Shown here in pieces: positions 20,661 to 33,410 of a stretch of DNA of 64,000 nucleotides. The number at the start of each line of letters is the position of its first letter. Position 1 is the first letter of the stretch. The translations under genes and the position numbers were made by a program. Origin of the DNA: Lepus europaeus (taxonomy: Eukaryota; Chordata; Mammalia; Lagomorpha; Leporidae); contig NC_084847.1 in the NCBI RefSeq assembly GCF_033115175.1, positions 43,137,905 to 43,201,904 of the forward strand, in the 5' to 3' direction. A model generated the notes under the pieces. That model ran no database searches. It was not told where the DNA came from and saw nothing but the letters and a program-made list of their open reading frames with translations.

Positions 20661-21775
20661 TTTTTTAACTTTTATTTAATGAATATAAATTTCCAAAGTA
20701 CAGCTTATGGATTACAATGGCTTCCCCCACCCAATAACTTCCCTCCCACCTGCAACCCTCCTCTTTCCCGCTCCCTCTCCCCTTCCATTCACATCAAGAA
20801 TCATTTTCAATTCTCTTTATATACAGAAGATCAGTTTAGTATATATTAAGTAAAGATTTCAACAGTTTGCCCCCACATAGCAACACAAAGTGAAAAATAC
20901 TGTTGGAGTACTAGTTATAGCATTAAATCACAATGTACAGCACATTAAGGACAGAGATCCTACATGATTTTTTTTAAGAATTGATTAATTTTCTATGCAA
21001 TTTCCAATTTAACACCAAGTTTTTTTTTTCATTTTCAATTATCTTTATATACAGAAGATCAATTCAGGGTATACTAAGTAAAGATTTCATCAGTTTGCAC
21101 CCACACATAACATAAAGTGTAAAATACTGTTTGAGTACTAGTTATAGCATTAATTCACATTGAACAACACATTAAGGACAGAAATCCTACATGAGGAGTA
21201 AGTGCACAGTGACTCCTGTTGTTGACTTAACAATTTGACACTCTTGTTTATGGCATCAGTAATCTCCCTAGGCTCTAGTCATGAGTTGCCAAGGCTATGG
21301 AAGCCTTTAGGGTTCGCCGACTTTGATCTTATTCCAACAGGGTCATAGTCAAAGTGGAAGTTCTCTCCTCCCTTCAGAGAAAGGTACCTCCTTCTTTGAT
21401 GGCCCCGTTCTTTCCACTGGGATCTCACTTGCAGAGATCTTTCATTTAGGTCTTCTTTTTTTTCCAGAGTAGGCTTTCCATGCCTACAATGCTCTCATGG
21501 GCTCTTCAGCCAGATCCAAATGCCTTAAGGGCTGATTCTGAGGCCAGAGTGCTATAAAGGACATCTGCCATTCTATGAGTCTGCTGTGTATCCCGCTTCC
21601 CATGTTGGATTGTTCTCTCCCTTTTTGATTCTATCAGTTAGTATTAGCAGACACTAGTCTTGTTTGTGTGATCCCTTTGACGATTAGACCTATCAGTGTG
21701 ATCAATTGTAAAATAAAATGAAAAAGATCCAATGTCAAAAAAAGAATAATTTAAATGATTCCACTGTTTTGGATT
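20661..21775 (-). mobile_element. Rabbit-type L1 3' end, antisense
   Basis: TTTTTTTAACTTTTATTTAATGAATATAAATTTCC is the reversed poly(A)-side end. The following kilobase is L1 3' UTR-type sequence. A stretch around TTTATATACAGAAGATCA with its downstream 150 bp occurs twice (about 20,803 and 21,043), so two L1 ends or an internal duplication are present. Confidence 0.8.
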
Positions 21776-23560
21776 TTATTTCATCTGAAACAACACCACG
21801 AGGATAATTCTTTTTGCATTTGATAATTTATATTTTGCAGATAACTCTGAAAATTCCGAGCATTTGATGTTGAAGGCTTTTGATACAAACTGTCAAGAAA
21901 AAATGGAGCTAATGTGTCATTCCACTGATGCTGCAGGTCAGAACTCAGGTGGTGGGAGGGGTGAGAGGAGAGGGTCTCTGGAGGAGCCTTTCTCATGAGC
22001 AGGACTCTGTCTCCTGGCCTGCTGTAGCAGAGCCACAGCTTCCCAACTTCTGTCATCAACACAGCCCCCAATCGTCCTGTGCCTTTGAGCAAGCCATTTC
22101 CCTAGTTAAAGCCTCGCTTCTCTCCCTGTATCTTGGCATGGCTGGGTGGGCTCTGAAGCCGTCAGAGCAACTCATGATTGATTGGTAATGCCTGCTGTGG
22201 GGGGCTGTATGGAGAGTGCCCAGCTGTCTGAGCTCAGTCAAAAGAGTGCTTAGAAAGAGTGCTGTGATCAAGTGATAATGTCTGTCATGAGCGTAATAAG
22301 TGGTGTGCTGGCTCCTTTGCTGTGTATTTGCTCTTCCAGGACTAGACACTGTTAAAGGCTATTCAAGGCCTGAAAGGGCAAGGACTTTTTATCCTCTCAG
22401 TTGAGGTCTGGATGCGGGGAAGAGCTTCACCGAATTCTCCAAGTGCTCCCACTCAGCTCAGTCTCATTGCAGGTCCACAGCAACAGAGCTAAGGAGCAAA
22501 TGACATCTGATCTGTCTCTAGACCTCCACTATCCTCTGGCAACACTGTGCCCAGTCTGTAGCAGAAGGAACGGGGATTTCCTCCAATTTCAGTATTCCAC
22601 TCAGTTTTTATCACTTTAGAGTTCATCGTTTTCTAATTGTATGAATACCATGGCAAATTTAATAGTTCTATGGTTGGTTTATTGCATTCAGCAAAATTAT
22701 GTGCATGAAGTGTTTGCCGAGGGAGACGCAGTGGGCTCCTTAATCACGTAAAGATGATAATTTAATTGTTACACTTGTTGAGGTAATGAGATTTTTTAAA
22801 GTCTACAAACTGAAAGAGAAACGAGAAACATTAATTTCAGGAGACAAGCAAGCCAACAACTGGCACATCCTTCCAGCCCACCCTAGTGATGATGGGCTCT
22901 GGAGAGGCAGTGGGGAGTGGGCTGGCCTGTGGGGCTGAAAATGAGGCTCACCTTTTGCTTTCCAATGTGGGGCTCAAGAGCTGTTTTGGGAGTACCAGAG
23001 AGGCAGAGAGAAGTGCTCAGATTGCTTTGCTGGGTACAATAGCCTGATTGCACTGTTGGGCATCCTGTTTCCCACGCTGTCCTTGGTGCAGGTGGTCTGG
23101 CCCCTGGGAGTGGCACGTGATTCAGGGTTGTTGCATGTGAGCAGCACTTTGCCCCGGCTGCCTGATTGGCTTGGAGTAGTCACATGGCTTGTGAACTGAT
23201 GCTCATTTTCCCAGGCACCTTTGTGAGAGCTGTCTTGACCAAGGCTCTGCCTTTGTGGCAGCTGAGCAGGGGCATCTGGAGCCTGAATCTTCAGCCTGGC
23301 GTTCGAGGAGCCAGCTCTGCCGTGCTGTGGCTTCTGAGTTCTGTGTGAGCTCCCTGTCTGCTACAGCCACACCAGGTGAGCTGCTGGGACCAGCGACCCC
23401 GGAGACCCACCATGGTTGGGGCTTCCTTTCCACTTCAACTGGAACTAACCTGCATGTTACCATTTTACACTTTGGAATTCCCTCTGAGATCTTGTTTGAA
23501 CACAGGTTTCTGTTGTTAAAACTTAGGACTTGCGCTAGAGCCTTAGGGCTCTTAAACTAC
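21776..23560. other. Unique sequence, no gene seen
   Basis: No splice-bounded frame, RNA gene or clear repeat recognised. Several 60-100 aa frames overlap on both strands without similarity I recognise. Confidence 0.5.
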
Positions 23561-23564
23561 TGTT

Positions 23565-23850
23565 TTTTCTTGAGAGAGAGAGAGAGAGACTCCTATCTGC
23601 TGATTTACTCCCCGAATTCCTGCATTTGGGCAGAGGCAGAGGCCATAGCCAGTAAGGAAATCCATCCGGGTCTCCCAGGCAGGTGGCAGGGATTCATGTA
23701 CTTGAGCCGTCACTGCTGCTTCCAGGCACATGAGCAGGAAGCTAGAATCTGGAATGGTGCCAGAATGTGAGCCCATGCACTCTGATATGTCTGGGTGTAG
23801 CTGTCCCAACTGGCATCTTAGTCGCTAGGTCAAATACCCGCTGTCCCCAG
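23565..23850 (-). mobile_element. Old C SINE
   Basis: Starts with a GAGAGA run after a T-rich stretch and ends GCTAGGTCAAATACCCGCTGTCCCC. Strongly diverged. Confidence 0.75.
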
Positions 23851-24680
23851 GAGCTCTGGATGAGGCCAGAGGGATGTGCACATGCATGCATGCGTGTCCC
23901 AGATGCCTGTTCTGAATTGTGTCCAATTTCACCACGAAGGCACCATTCAGAGTAGACTTTGCAGCCTAGTAGACGTCTTCAGGAGGGAAGGAGGAAGTGT
24001 GTGGGCTTCCAGGTGGAGGGAGCAACAGATGTACATGGCCTGGGGGTGGGGAAGACTAGAAGGCATCTGGGGAGGCCTGGATGCCCTGGGGTGGATGGAC
24101 GCAGGGGTCCCTGGGCCATGGGAGGGTGGTTGTGGGGAGGTGGGTTGGAGCTGGCAGGCCTTGGGCCCCTGGGCCTGTGCAGTGTTAATTGCTGGGAACA
24201 AGGCAGATTGTGGGTGGGAACCACCTCTCTCAGTGTGGCTGTGCTGGAGCCTCTGTGTCCTGTGTCTGAGGAGGAAGTGAGAGGAACAGACCTTCATCTG
24301 TGGAGGAATCCCAGGTCCTGTGGCCCACATTTCAGCGCTGGCTGGACCCCACCATTCCCAGCACTGGAATCCAAGTGATATTTTGAGGAGGGGGCCTGGG
24401 AGGCGGCTGGTGGATGTGGGGTGGGTGGAGAAGGCATGGCTGCTCAGCCAGCTCCATTTCCCTGCATGATTTATGGGCACTGGCCCTGGTTCCCAGGAGA
24501 AAGCAAGCTTTCCCCGCCCCATCAGGGACCTCCTCTGAAGCTAAGGAGAGGTCAGAAATCCGTACTAGCCCTGAGGGCCTTGCCACTTCTTTCCTGGGTG
24601 CCCCTTTCCCCAAGTCCAGCCCTGTGATCCTGGTTGCATTGTACTAGAGGCAAAAGCTGCCCCAGTTTTTTTTTTCTTGT
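23851..24680. other. Unique GC-rich sequence, no gene seen
   Basis: Long frames on both strands (up to 191 aa on the minus strand, 23,947-24,522) reflect GC richness. They are Pro/Ser-rich, mutually overlapping and lack recognised domains. Confidence 0.5.
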
Positions 24681-24689
24681 CAACTTTCT

Positions 24690-25036
24690 TCAGATTTTGT
24701 TTGTAAACATTTATTGTATTGGTTTGAAAGGCAGAGTAACAGAGACAGAGAGAGAGAGAGAGACAGAAAGAGAGAGCTTCCATCCGCTGGTTCACTCCTC
24801 AAATGGCCATAATGGCTGGGACTGGGCCAGGCTAATACCAGGAGCCCAGAGCTTCTTCCAGGTCTCCCATGTGAGTTCAGGGGCCCAAGCACCTGGGCCA
24901 TCTTCTGCTGCTTTTCTATGCGCATTAGCAGGGAGCTGGATAGAAAGTGGAGCAGCTGGCACATGAACAGACACTCTGATGTGGGATGTCAGTGTCACAG
25001 GTGGTGGCTTTACCTGCTGTGCCACAGCACCGGCCC
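24690..25036 (-). mobile_element. C SINE
   Basis: TTTATTGTATTGGTTTGAAAGGCAGAG at the reversed 3' end, GCTGTGCCACAGCACCGGCCCC at the reversed 5' end. Nearly full length. Confidence 0.9.
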
Positions 25037-25390
25037 CACTTTTTCCTGACTCTTCCTTGTAGAAGTCATAGCTGTGAACATGACTAGTGTGCCTACTGCA
25101 TGCAGGAGCCACACTAAGTGCCTATGAGGGCTTTCACCTTAAATTCTCTTGGCAAGTTGACAAGTTCTGGTTTTGCATGAAGCCTGCTCAGAATCTGTGG
25201 ACAGGAGTGTGAACAAGGGGAAAGGAGAGAGGGAAGGAGAGGAGGAGGAAGAGAGGGAACTGAGGCACAATTTGGCTTCCTTGATTGAGGTTCTGAGGAG
25301 AAGCAATGGAAAGTATGCATGAAATACACAGGAAGTTCAGGGTAAGAAGCAAAGGAACACAGGGAGGCGGGGTGGCTGTTGGGTGCCATG
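25037..25390. other. Unique sequence, no gene seen
   Basis: Includes a purine-rich GGAGAGGGAAGG stretch near 25,220-25,260 and nothing else recognised. Confidence 0.5.
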
Positions 25391-25678
25391 AGCTAAGCTG
25401 GGTGTCCAGAGCACCTGCATCCCTTGTCGGAGTGCCCAGGGTTCATGTCCAGGTCTGGCTCTACATCTGAAGCCAGCTTCCTGCTGGTGCACACCCTGGG
25501 AGGCAGCAATGGTGGCTCAACTACTTGGGTCCCTGCCAGCCATGTGGAAATCCTGGATGTAATTCCTGGCTCCCAGCTTCTCTGTGGTTCAGCCCTGCCT
25601 GCGTGGACATTTGAGGAGTGAACAAGCAGGTGTGAGGTCTCTGTCTATCTCTCTGCCTTTCAAATAAACTGAAAATAA
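25390..25678 (+). mobile_element. Old C SINE
   Basis: Diverged copy ending CTGCCTTTCAAATAAACTGAAAATAAAG. Confidence 0.75.
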
Positions 25679-25699
25679 AGTCCAGACAGCACTCCTAAG

Positions 25700-25760
25700 A
25701 GGTTGGTGCTCTTATCATACCCATTTTACAGATGGGGAAATTGAGGTCAAAGAAGAAGAT
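25700..25760 (+). repeat. MIR-like fragment
   Basis: CTCTTATCATACCCATTTTACAGATGGGGAAATTGAGG is the conserved MIR core. Confidence 0.75.
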
Positions 25761-25924
25761 GGGAATTCTGCTTCACTTGCACTGTACCCCATACTGCAGA
25801 AGACCTGCCTCCAGCTGTGATGGGTTTGGGAACACATGAAGGCAGATATGACTGCTGGGGCTGGCTGTCCTGTCCCTGGCCTACTTATCCCGTCCAATCC
25901 CATTATGCCCCAGTGACATGATCA

Positions 25925-26035
25925 ATGCACCCATTTTACAGAGTAAACAGACTGAGGCTTAAAGAGAGTGTATGACCCTCCTAAAGCCACACAGCAGGAA
26001 GCAGCAGGGCTAACACAGCAACCTGGGTCTCTCCC
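25925..26035 (+). repeat. MIR-like fragment
   Basis: CACCCATTTTACAGAGTAAACAGACTGAGGCTTAAAG followed by AAGCCACACAGCAGGAAG. Confidence 0.75.
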
Positions 26036-26897
26036 TTCCTTCAGCCTCCCCCTCAGGAATTGGTTCAGTCACCACTTGTTCACACTCAGCGCCTGCCTCT
26101 TAGGGAACTATAATGCAGTGACCACCCACAGGCTGCAGTCACATAGCATAGCTCTGCCCAGCTCAGCCCCAACCAGAGGTGTGTGGTCTGTCCTGACACG
26201 GTTGCAGTGCATGTCGGATCCCCTGAGCTGTGATGGCTGCAGCCTCAGCCTGATGTATGAAGCTGCTGTTTTTATATGAAAATCACCACCTGGAAATCTT
26301 ATGGTCCTCCTGACATTGATGGAGTCAAGCTAATGGCTTGAGAGGCCTTGGGATAAAAGGGTACACTTATATTTGGCATCTGAGTGGGGATTGTGGCCAG
26401 GGCTATGTGGGGATGACAGGAGATATACACATGCTTTGGGCATGGCCACATACCTCTGCATGATTGCCCAGCTGTGTGGGAGGAATGCAAACAGCCACAG
26501 TGCAGAGGTATATATGCTGCTCTCATGCTCACATGGGCATGCATGTGCACACAAAACACATACACATGTGGGTAGGGAGGTACCCAGTCACACTCATGAG
26601 TATCCCTGCCAGTGTACAGCCTTAGTGCATGGGTACTTCTATACGAACATGTGTTAGCACACACAGCAGGCATGCAGACGCCTACATGATACCACACATC
26701 CCCAGACACATGATACCTTCATACATGCCTGTGCACACACAGCCAGGCCACACACACACTCCTGAGGGTTCATGCACACATGTGTATGGCACTGTGATAC
26801 CTGTGCATGCTCACACACCCACAACCTCATGCCACTCACACCGCCCTGCATCTGGACTGTGCATCTCCACAACTGGCCAGCAGGTGAGGAAATAAGT
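26036..26897. other. Unique sequence with ACACA-rich tract
   Basis: From about 26,420 to 26,870 the sequence is rich in CACACA/CATGCA words, an old decayed CA microsatellite region. No gene seen. Confidence 0.6.
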
Positions 26898-27033
26898 GGA
26901 GCTGGGTTTGAATCTTGACTCTGCCCCTTCCTAGCTATGTCTTAGGATAGATGAGTTCATCCTTTGGGCCTCATTTTCCCCATATTTCCAAAGGGTGTCA
27001 TGTGAACTTCATCCCTCAGAGTTATGGAAGGTT
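26898..27033 (+). repeat. MIR-like fragment
   Basis: GTTTGAATCTTGACTCTGCCCCTTCCTAGCTATG... matches the MIR consensus style and leads into the GATGGT microsatellite. Confidence 0.75.
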
Positions 27034-27268
27034 AGGTGATGAGGATCGGCATGATGAGGATGATAGTGATGGTGGTGATGATCATGGTGGTGGTGGTGGT
27101 GATGGTGATGGTAATAATGATGATGGTGATGATGAAGGTGAGGGTGATGATGGTGATCGAGGTGATGATGGTGATCGAGGTGATGATGGTGATGATGATG
27201 GTGGTGGTGATAATGGTGATGATGATGGCGATGGTGATGGTGATGGTGATGATGGTGATAGTGGTGAT
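27034..27268 (+). repeat. (GATGGT/GAT)n microsatellite
   Basis: About 235 bp of interrupted GATGGTGATGATGGT repeats. All three plus frames and the minus frames are open for 80-110 codons with Asp/Gly, Met/Val or Ile/Thr monotony, so no gene is called. Confidence 0.95.
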
Positions 27269-28905
27269 CATTTCTGTTGTTAGCTTGTCACCTCCTAATG
27301 CCAGGTCCTTTGATTAAATCACCATGTGGCTTCAGACAAAGCCCTCTCTGGCTCTGGTTCTTATTCAATCAACTTGGAGGTGTCAATGGACTGTAATACC
27401 TTACAATGTGGCTCCTGGCCTGACCATTTTCCTTAGGCTCTGAATGATAAGCTGTAACTGAGGCAGATTGTACCCTCAAATCCTGGGAGATCTTCTGGTG
27501 TAAATGTCCAGGCACAGCCCAACACTAGGAGCACCTGACCAAGACCTGAAAGGGCTGGGCCATTTGGCATGGCTGGGCCACTGTCCCACAGGGAGCAAGA
27601 GGGACATTGTAGGTCTTCTACCAAAGCTGGGTGATTTATGTGCCAACTCTAAGGCTGGATGTTTGTCAATGCTCCACATGGGAGGCAGGGAGGCCAGGAG
27701 GGGCCTGGGGAGAAGGTGTTTAATGAGGTGGGTAAACATTAGGTGAGTGGCAGTGCTGGCTCTTCACTGGGAGCTGGGCTGAAGATTTTCCCAGCTGCAA
27801 ATGCTGAGGCATGGGGCCTTATGGCTGCTGTTTATTCCCATCATCCTTCTGAGGAATTAACCTGTCGGGCAGAGGTGGGACCAACCTCCACCTGCATCAC
27901 CTGAACCAAGCTCACATCTTGTCTCTTTCCAGGAGCAGCGTGAAGTGGGAAGGGAGGTGGCCAGGGGTGGGGAGCAGAGCTTTACCTCCCAGTGCTCACT
28001 AAGCAGCTCCATGACACCAGCACTGTGGCCCTGCCTCTCAGAACCCCAGTCGCTGCTACTGTAAAATGGAATTACAACAAATGCAGCTGAGATTCCAGAA
28101 GAAGAGCAGGACTTGGTCCCGGGAAGCCTTGTCCTTGGTGCAAGCCTTTTTAAACAGAGCAGGGACAAGTGGCCTGGGGCAGGGTGAGGGTGATGTCTGC
28201 AAGCTCACTCTCAAAGCCCACCCCTGCCTGGCACTACGTGTCAGCTTGTGCAAGGCCTTAAGTCTTGAGAAACCTCCCTCAGGGCGGCTCCTCTGAGACC
28301 ACGATGTATATGGCAGCAAAGAAGAGCACTGCTGGCAAAGGGTACAGCATGTGAAAAGCCCCAGGGCTGGGACAGAATCATGACTTGGATAGGAAACTGT
28401 GACACATTCTGGGGGATAAGCAGGAGAGGCAGGGAGTGATGCTGAGAATGACACATAGAGATGCAAGGGAGACATGAGTATAAATTTTTCTTTTACATTT
28501 TCTGTTTAATTCCTTTATGCTCTGTGCATGCATGCAATTTCATACACATACATGAATGTCATGTCCCCTGCATGTTCCTTCAGGGCTGACAGCTTTATTT
28601 TCTCATTTTCTTTCCCCTTGGCTTCCGCCAGTCCCATCTGTATCTATTTTCTGAAGTTATAATGGTGATATCCTGTGGCCTGGGTCAGTTAGAGGCTATC
28701 AGGTCTGTCTCGTGCATGAATCTGGAGGCCATGGAGTTCGAGAGTGCAGCGCCAGCCCCTGGCGAGACCCACTGTGCTGCATCAGAGCATGGCTGAGAGG
28801 CAGGAGGACCACACAAGGGAGCACAGGGGCCAGGCTCACTGGATGATCAGCACCTGCGGGTGCAGCCTTAATCCACCCGGGAGTTCACACCTCGTAAGGC
28901 TTCAC
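27269..28905. other. Unique sequence, no gene seen
   Basis: No supported exon or repeat. Long frames such as 28,056-28,475 minus lack recognised domains. Confidence 0.5.
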
Positions 28906-28907
28906 AC

Positions 28908-28957
28908 CTTTTTTAATAAAAATGTATTTATTTATTTGAAAGGCAGAGAGATAGAGC

Positions 28958-28994
<37 letters not shown>

Positions 28995-29252
28995 TCTTCC
29001 ATCTGCTGGTTCACTCTCCAAATGGCTGCAACTGCTGAGGCTGGGCCAGACTGAAGCCAGGAGCCAGGAACTTCATCTGGGTTTCCCACACAAAGGTGCA
29101 GGGACCCAAGCACTTGGACCATCCTCCAATGCCTTCCCAGATGCATTAGCAGAGAGCTGGATTCCAACTGGAGCAGCTGGGTCTTGAACCAGTGCCCATA
29201 TAGGATACTGGCCTCAAGCAGTATCTTAATCTGTATGCTACAGTGCCAGCCC
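28908..29252 (-). mobile_element. C SINE
   Basis: TATTTATTTATTTGAAAGGCAGAG then a GA run, ending CTACAGTGCCAGCCCC. Confidence 0.92.
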
Positions 29253-29489
29253 CATAAGATTGCTTTTTTAAAAAATCCCTTACACTTTACAAGTCTTGCA
29301 CCAGTGATCTAGAGGGGTATTGCTTTCAGTCCATGCATAGTCTGTGATTTGGGTTTTCCCAAGGCTCTCTCTGGCTTCAGAGTGGGGAATGCATTGGAAG
29401 GTGAGATGTCCGTAGACCGTTGATAATTTGTTGATGTCCATATTCTCTACCCCTTGCCCCTGCCCCCACCAGACTGAGCTTTCTGAGGG

Positions 29490-29580
29490 TAGTGTCTTGT
29501 CTGTCTAGTCCTCCCCAGTGTCTTCCAGTACCTGTCAGTCTACTACAGAGTAGGTGCTCAATGAAAATGGTGGAAATGAA
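29490..29580 (+). repeat. L2/MIR-like 3' end
   Basis: CCAGTACCTGTCAGTCTACTACAGAGTAGGTGCTCAATGAAAATG resembles the common tail of L2 and MIR. Confidence 0.6.
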
Positions 29581-29621
29581 GGAGGGGTGAATGTGTGTGC
29601 ATGTGTGTGTACATGTGTGTG

Positions 29622-29752
29622 GCTGAGGGTTGGTGGGTGGGTAGATGGGTGGATAAGTAGAAAGATGAATGGAAGGAATGATGAGTGGATACATAGATGG
29701 GTGGTAGATGGGTAGGTGGGTGGAAATGTGGGTAGATGGATGGGTGGGTGGC
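29622..29752 (+). repeat. (TGGGTGGA)n minisatellite
   Basis: Imperfect GGTGGGTGGGTAGATGGGTGGA-type units. The minus strand yields a Pro/His/Thr-rich frame that is an artefact. Confidence 0.85.
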
Positions 29753-31424
29753 CACACAATCCACTGTGTGGGGTGGCCACACAGTGAGGCAGGGAGGCAC
29801 TGATCCAGCCCCAGTGGCTGCTTTCATCTGCTGCTCTTTGCTCCTTCTCAGAGGTCTGGGCAGGGCCTTCTCACCCCCACAGAGGGAGCCTGCACCCCTA
29901 GCCTTCCCCTTCTAGCCTCTGCCTGCCCCATAGGTGGCCATGGAGTGGAAAAGACACATTCCTGTTTCTGCTCTGCTACCATCCAACCTCGGTGCCCTCA
30001 TCAGCAGGTTGGGTTTCTAGCATCCCAGGAAGCACACCATGAGGAACCTTCAGGAAGCTGTATTCTTTGGAGAGACAGCTCCTTTCACCCCACAGGGTCT
30101 CTCCTGCTTTCAGGGCTGTACATCTGACCCAGGAAGCTCCTGGGGTCCCACCTACAATGGCCTAGGTGGTAAACTCAAGGCCCTAACTCGCTGTTTCACT
30201 CCCAGCCTTTCACATGTCTCAGGCGCTCACCCCTCTCGCCTCCACTGGTTTACACTGTCCCCACAGTGTAAGCTCTTGTTTTTGTCCTTGTTTATCCTTG
30301 AACTTGCCTTTGGCTGCCCCCCAACCAGCCTAGCCTGGGAACTTTGGCTTAAACACCTAAGGGAGGAATGCTGGCTGGATGTTTGCCCCAGCTCATTCAT
30401 TAATCCCTTGGTTCATTCATTTCATAGGCATCTGCTGAGGTGCACCATGCCCCAGGCACTGTTGGGAACTGACAAATAGCAATATAAACACTCATATGGT
30501 GCTCATGAAACTGACATTTCTACCAAAGCCATTAACATGTTGGTATGAAATTTATGAATGGGATCTGGCCATTTTTCTGCCTATGGTTGGTGTGGTCCAA
30601 GGGGCAGATAAATGAGTGGGGATGAGGGAGCCCCTTAGTGCCTTAGCCTGCCCCTGATGTGGGGAGTGAGCTCCCTGTTGCTGAAGGCATGCAAGCAGAC
30701 ACAAGATAACTCCTTAATGAGGCTCTGGGCATCTGTGAGAGGGTTGAACCTCAGAATACTTAAAGATCCTCTCAGTTCCAGGTGTCCCTAGCTATGGGCT
30801 GGGCACTAGCTAGAATCCCATCCCTGGAACTGCCCCAACTTGATGGCTTCAGCTTCCTTGCTCCCAAGCCTGTGAACTTGGCTCCTCAAATATGTCAGGT
30901 TCTGCTGAGCAGGTGCCCCCTCCCCCCAGTCCTGGGGCTGGGAGCTATCCCCTATGCCTGCCTGTCTCCTCTTTCCCTGTCGTGTTTATGAGACTGTTAT
31001 CTGTGGTTGCCCAGGTGACCTTGGCTCCACGTTCTGGTCTGAACCCGACTTCTGGCCTAGCTCATGCCTTTGGGAGGCGGCAACTGCTCCTGTCTCCAGT
31101 CTGGGCAGGTGTTTTGGGTGGAAACCATGCATTTCTTAGCATCACAAGCACACAGGAGCTCCTGGTTTCACCTCTGGCTCTAGCCGTGACCAGCTTCCTG
31201 GTTGGGGATGGGAGAGTTAGAAGCCTGGCTCTGCAGCAGGGCTGAGTTTCAATCCTGCTCTGAGCCTTCACCCTTCCTGGAGTGTTGCTCAGGCAGTGAG
31301 TCCAGACCCTCTCGACGTCCATGAGGATTGATTCACAGCTCTGGCCTTTCTCAGGGAGCCTGGATGGGCTGGGAGATGAGGGACAGAGTTCACAGTGTCA
31401 GCCCAGGGGATATGTTATGTCTTT
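29753..31424. other. Unique sequence, no gene seen
   Basis: Contains an L2-like stretch near 30,385-30,510 (TTCATTCATTTCATAGGCATCTGCTGAGG...CAGGCACTGTTGGGAA). No exon recognised. Confidence 0.5.
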
Positions 31425-31740
31425 TCTTTAGAAAGGTTTACTTCATCATTTGTTGTAATTTAAAAGGCTGAGCAACAGATAAAGAGAAATCATTCATCCA
31501 CTGGTTCACTCCCCAAAAAGCCTGCAATGTCCAGGGCTGGGGCAGGCTGAAGCCAGGAGCCTGGAATTCAATTGAAGTCTTCTACATGGGTGGCAGCGGC
31601 CCAAGTCTTTGAGCCATCACCTGCTGTTTCCCAAGGCACAGGGAGCTGCGATCAGGAACACGGCTGAGACCAGAACCCAGGGCTCCATTCTGACACCAAT
31701 GTGGGCATCCCTTACTGCATCTTAATTGTGTGACATACGC
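31425..31740 (-). mobile_element. Old C SINE
   Basis: Diverged copy with CCACTGGTTCACTCCCCAAAAAG and GAAGCCAGGAGCCTGGAATTC. Confidence 0.75.
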
Positions 31741-33410
31741 CCACCCTGTGGATTCATGTTTAAACAGTGGTGACACAAATGAAGGTGGCAGGAAGGCTGA
31801 TGGGTCCTGATGCTCTCCTGGGAGCAGGTGCAGCACCAGCAGCCAAGTGAGCTGGCCTCTCCATCCCTGAGAAGCATGTTTTGTCTGTACTGGGTGGGCT
31901 CCTGACTTTGAAATGAGAGTATTTTGGGGAGAAACCATCTCTCCCATATCTGGAGCAGGGTGGGGACAAGCTGTTGCTCTCATATCTGTGTTCACACTGC
32001 TGTCACACATGGGGATGCCAGTGAAGGAGAGAGAGGGAGTTGGAACTTTCAGCATTCTCTATCTCCCTATGTTCCCTGTGCATCCTGGGGTCTTGTGTTG
32101 GGGGCTGGATGAGGTTACTGGAGCCAGATGGCTTAGGTATTTACTCACTGTGGGGTCCCCCAGCCCCAGGCTCTCTTCCATCAAAATGGGTGCTGAAGTA
32201 GAGAAGATAAATGAGCCATCAGGTCCCAAAGAGGGGGGCATCTTCTCCTCACAGGACCTGGGTGCTCTGCAGAGACTGAAGCAGGAAAGCCCTTCCCCCA
32301 ACCAGTACACATGTTTGCACTCACAGACACACACAGCAGTGCTGAGACGGGCACAGGTGCACATTCAGACACACACGAGCACATGGGCATGAGTGCTTGC
32401 CTGGAACACACACTCACACACACACGTGCACAGAGTGACATGCACAGGATGTAACCCAGTGAGCAGAATTCAAGCTGATCATGGCGATGAGGAGACATTG
32501 GAAGGCTGTAGCATTCCAACTCATGCATGGCAGTGGATTCAAGGCAAAAGAAATCAGCTCAGTGAGTGGTAGTCAAGGCAGACTTCTTGGAGGAAGAATG
32601 CTTAGCCCACTCCTGAGGAACAGAGAACCCACATCAAGGAGCTTTGAGCTTCTGCCTGGGATGTGTGTACTCGGCACTGTGTGTCACACACATGGGTGCC
32701 TGCAAAGGGCCACATTGTTATCCCATTTTTGAGAAGCTGAAACCAAGGCTCAGGCCTTGGAGATCAAGGAGCTGCGTGTTAGAGCCAAGGTGGAAAGGTC
32801 ACAGCTACAGGTCCACTTGCAGAAACCCCTTCTCTTGCAGTTTCCCACACCCTGCCATGTACCTGCAGTCTTGGGATGGGAGGGGGCGACTGTTCTGAGT
32901 GATAGGATACAAAATTCCGCGATGGACTGTTAGGACTGTTTGGAGTGAGTTGGAGCCTCCGGTTTCTGTCCAGCTCAGCCCCAGTGGCTGGCATGCCCTG
33001 GCAAGTTATATTCCCCTGTCTGGGGCATGGCCCCATTGGTCTGTTTTCAGGGGCAGGTAGCTGGGGCTGTGGGAACCCCTTGGATGGGGGTGATGGAGGC
33101 TCACTGAGCATCAGAGTCCCTGCTGGCTCCAGCTCTGGCACTTCACATGGGCTGGGCTGGGGCAGTGCCCTTCACTGCTGTTGGAGGCAAGGGTGGGGGC
33201 GCTGGGTGACTGCACACCTGTGGGATGCTTCTGCCCCAGGAGAGCCCTTGGGGTCACAGCATATGTTAATTCAAGGAGATCTGGGCTCACGCCCTCCCCA
33301 CATCTTACGTAGCTGTCAAATGTGGATAAAGAGTGCTCCTGGGATCACTGAAGGCACTGGGGGTGGAGCCTCCCCACTTCTGACTCTGGAATCTTCTGTG
33401 TCTTTCTTTT
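31741..33410. other. Unique sequence, no gene seen
   Basis: Includes a CACACA-rich stretch at 32,310-32,430. No splice-bounded coding frame recognised. Confidence 0.5.

Noticed and set aside
23947-24522. 191-aa minus-strand frame
   Set aside because: Low-complexity Pro/Ser/His composition in GC-rich DNA, overlapping frames on the other strand, no splice sites or domains recognised.
26951-27317. Asp/Gly-rich and Met/Val-rich frames of about 100 aa
   Set aside because: Pure products of the GATGGT microsatellite, open in all frames.
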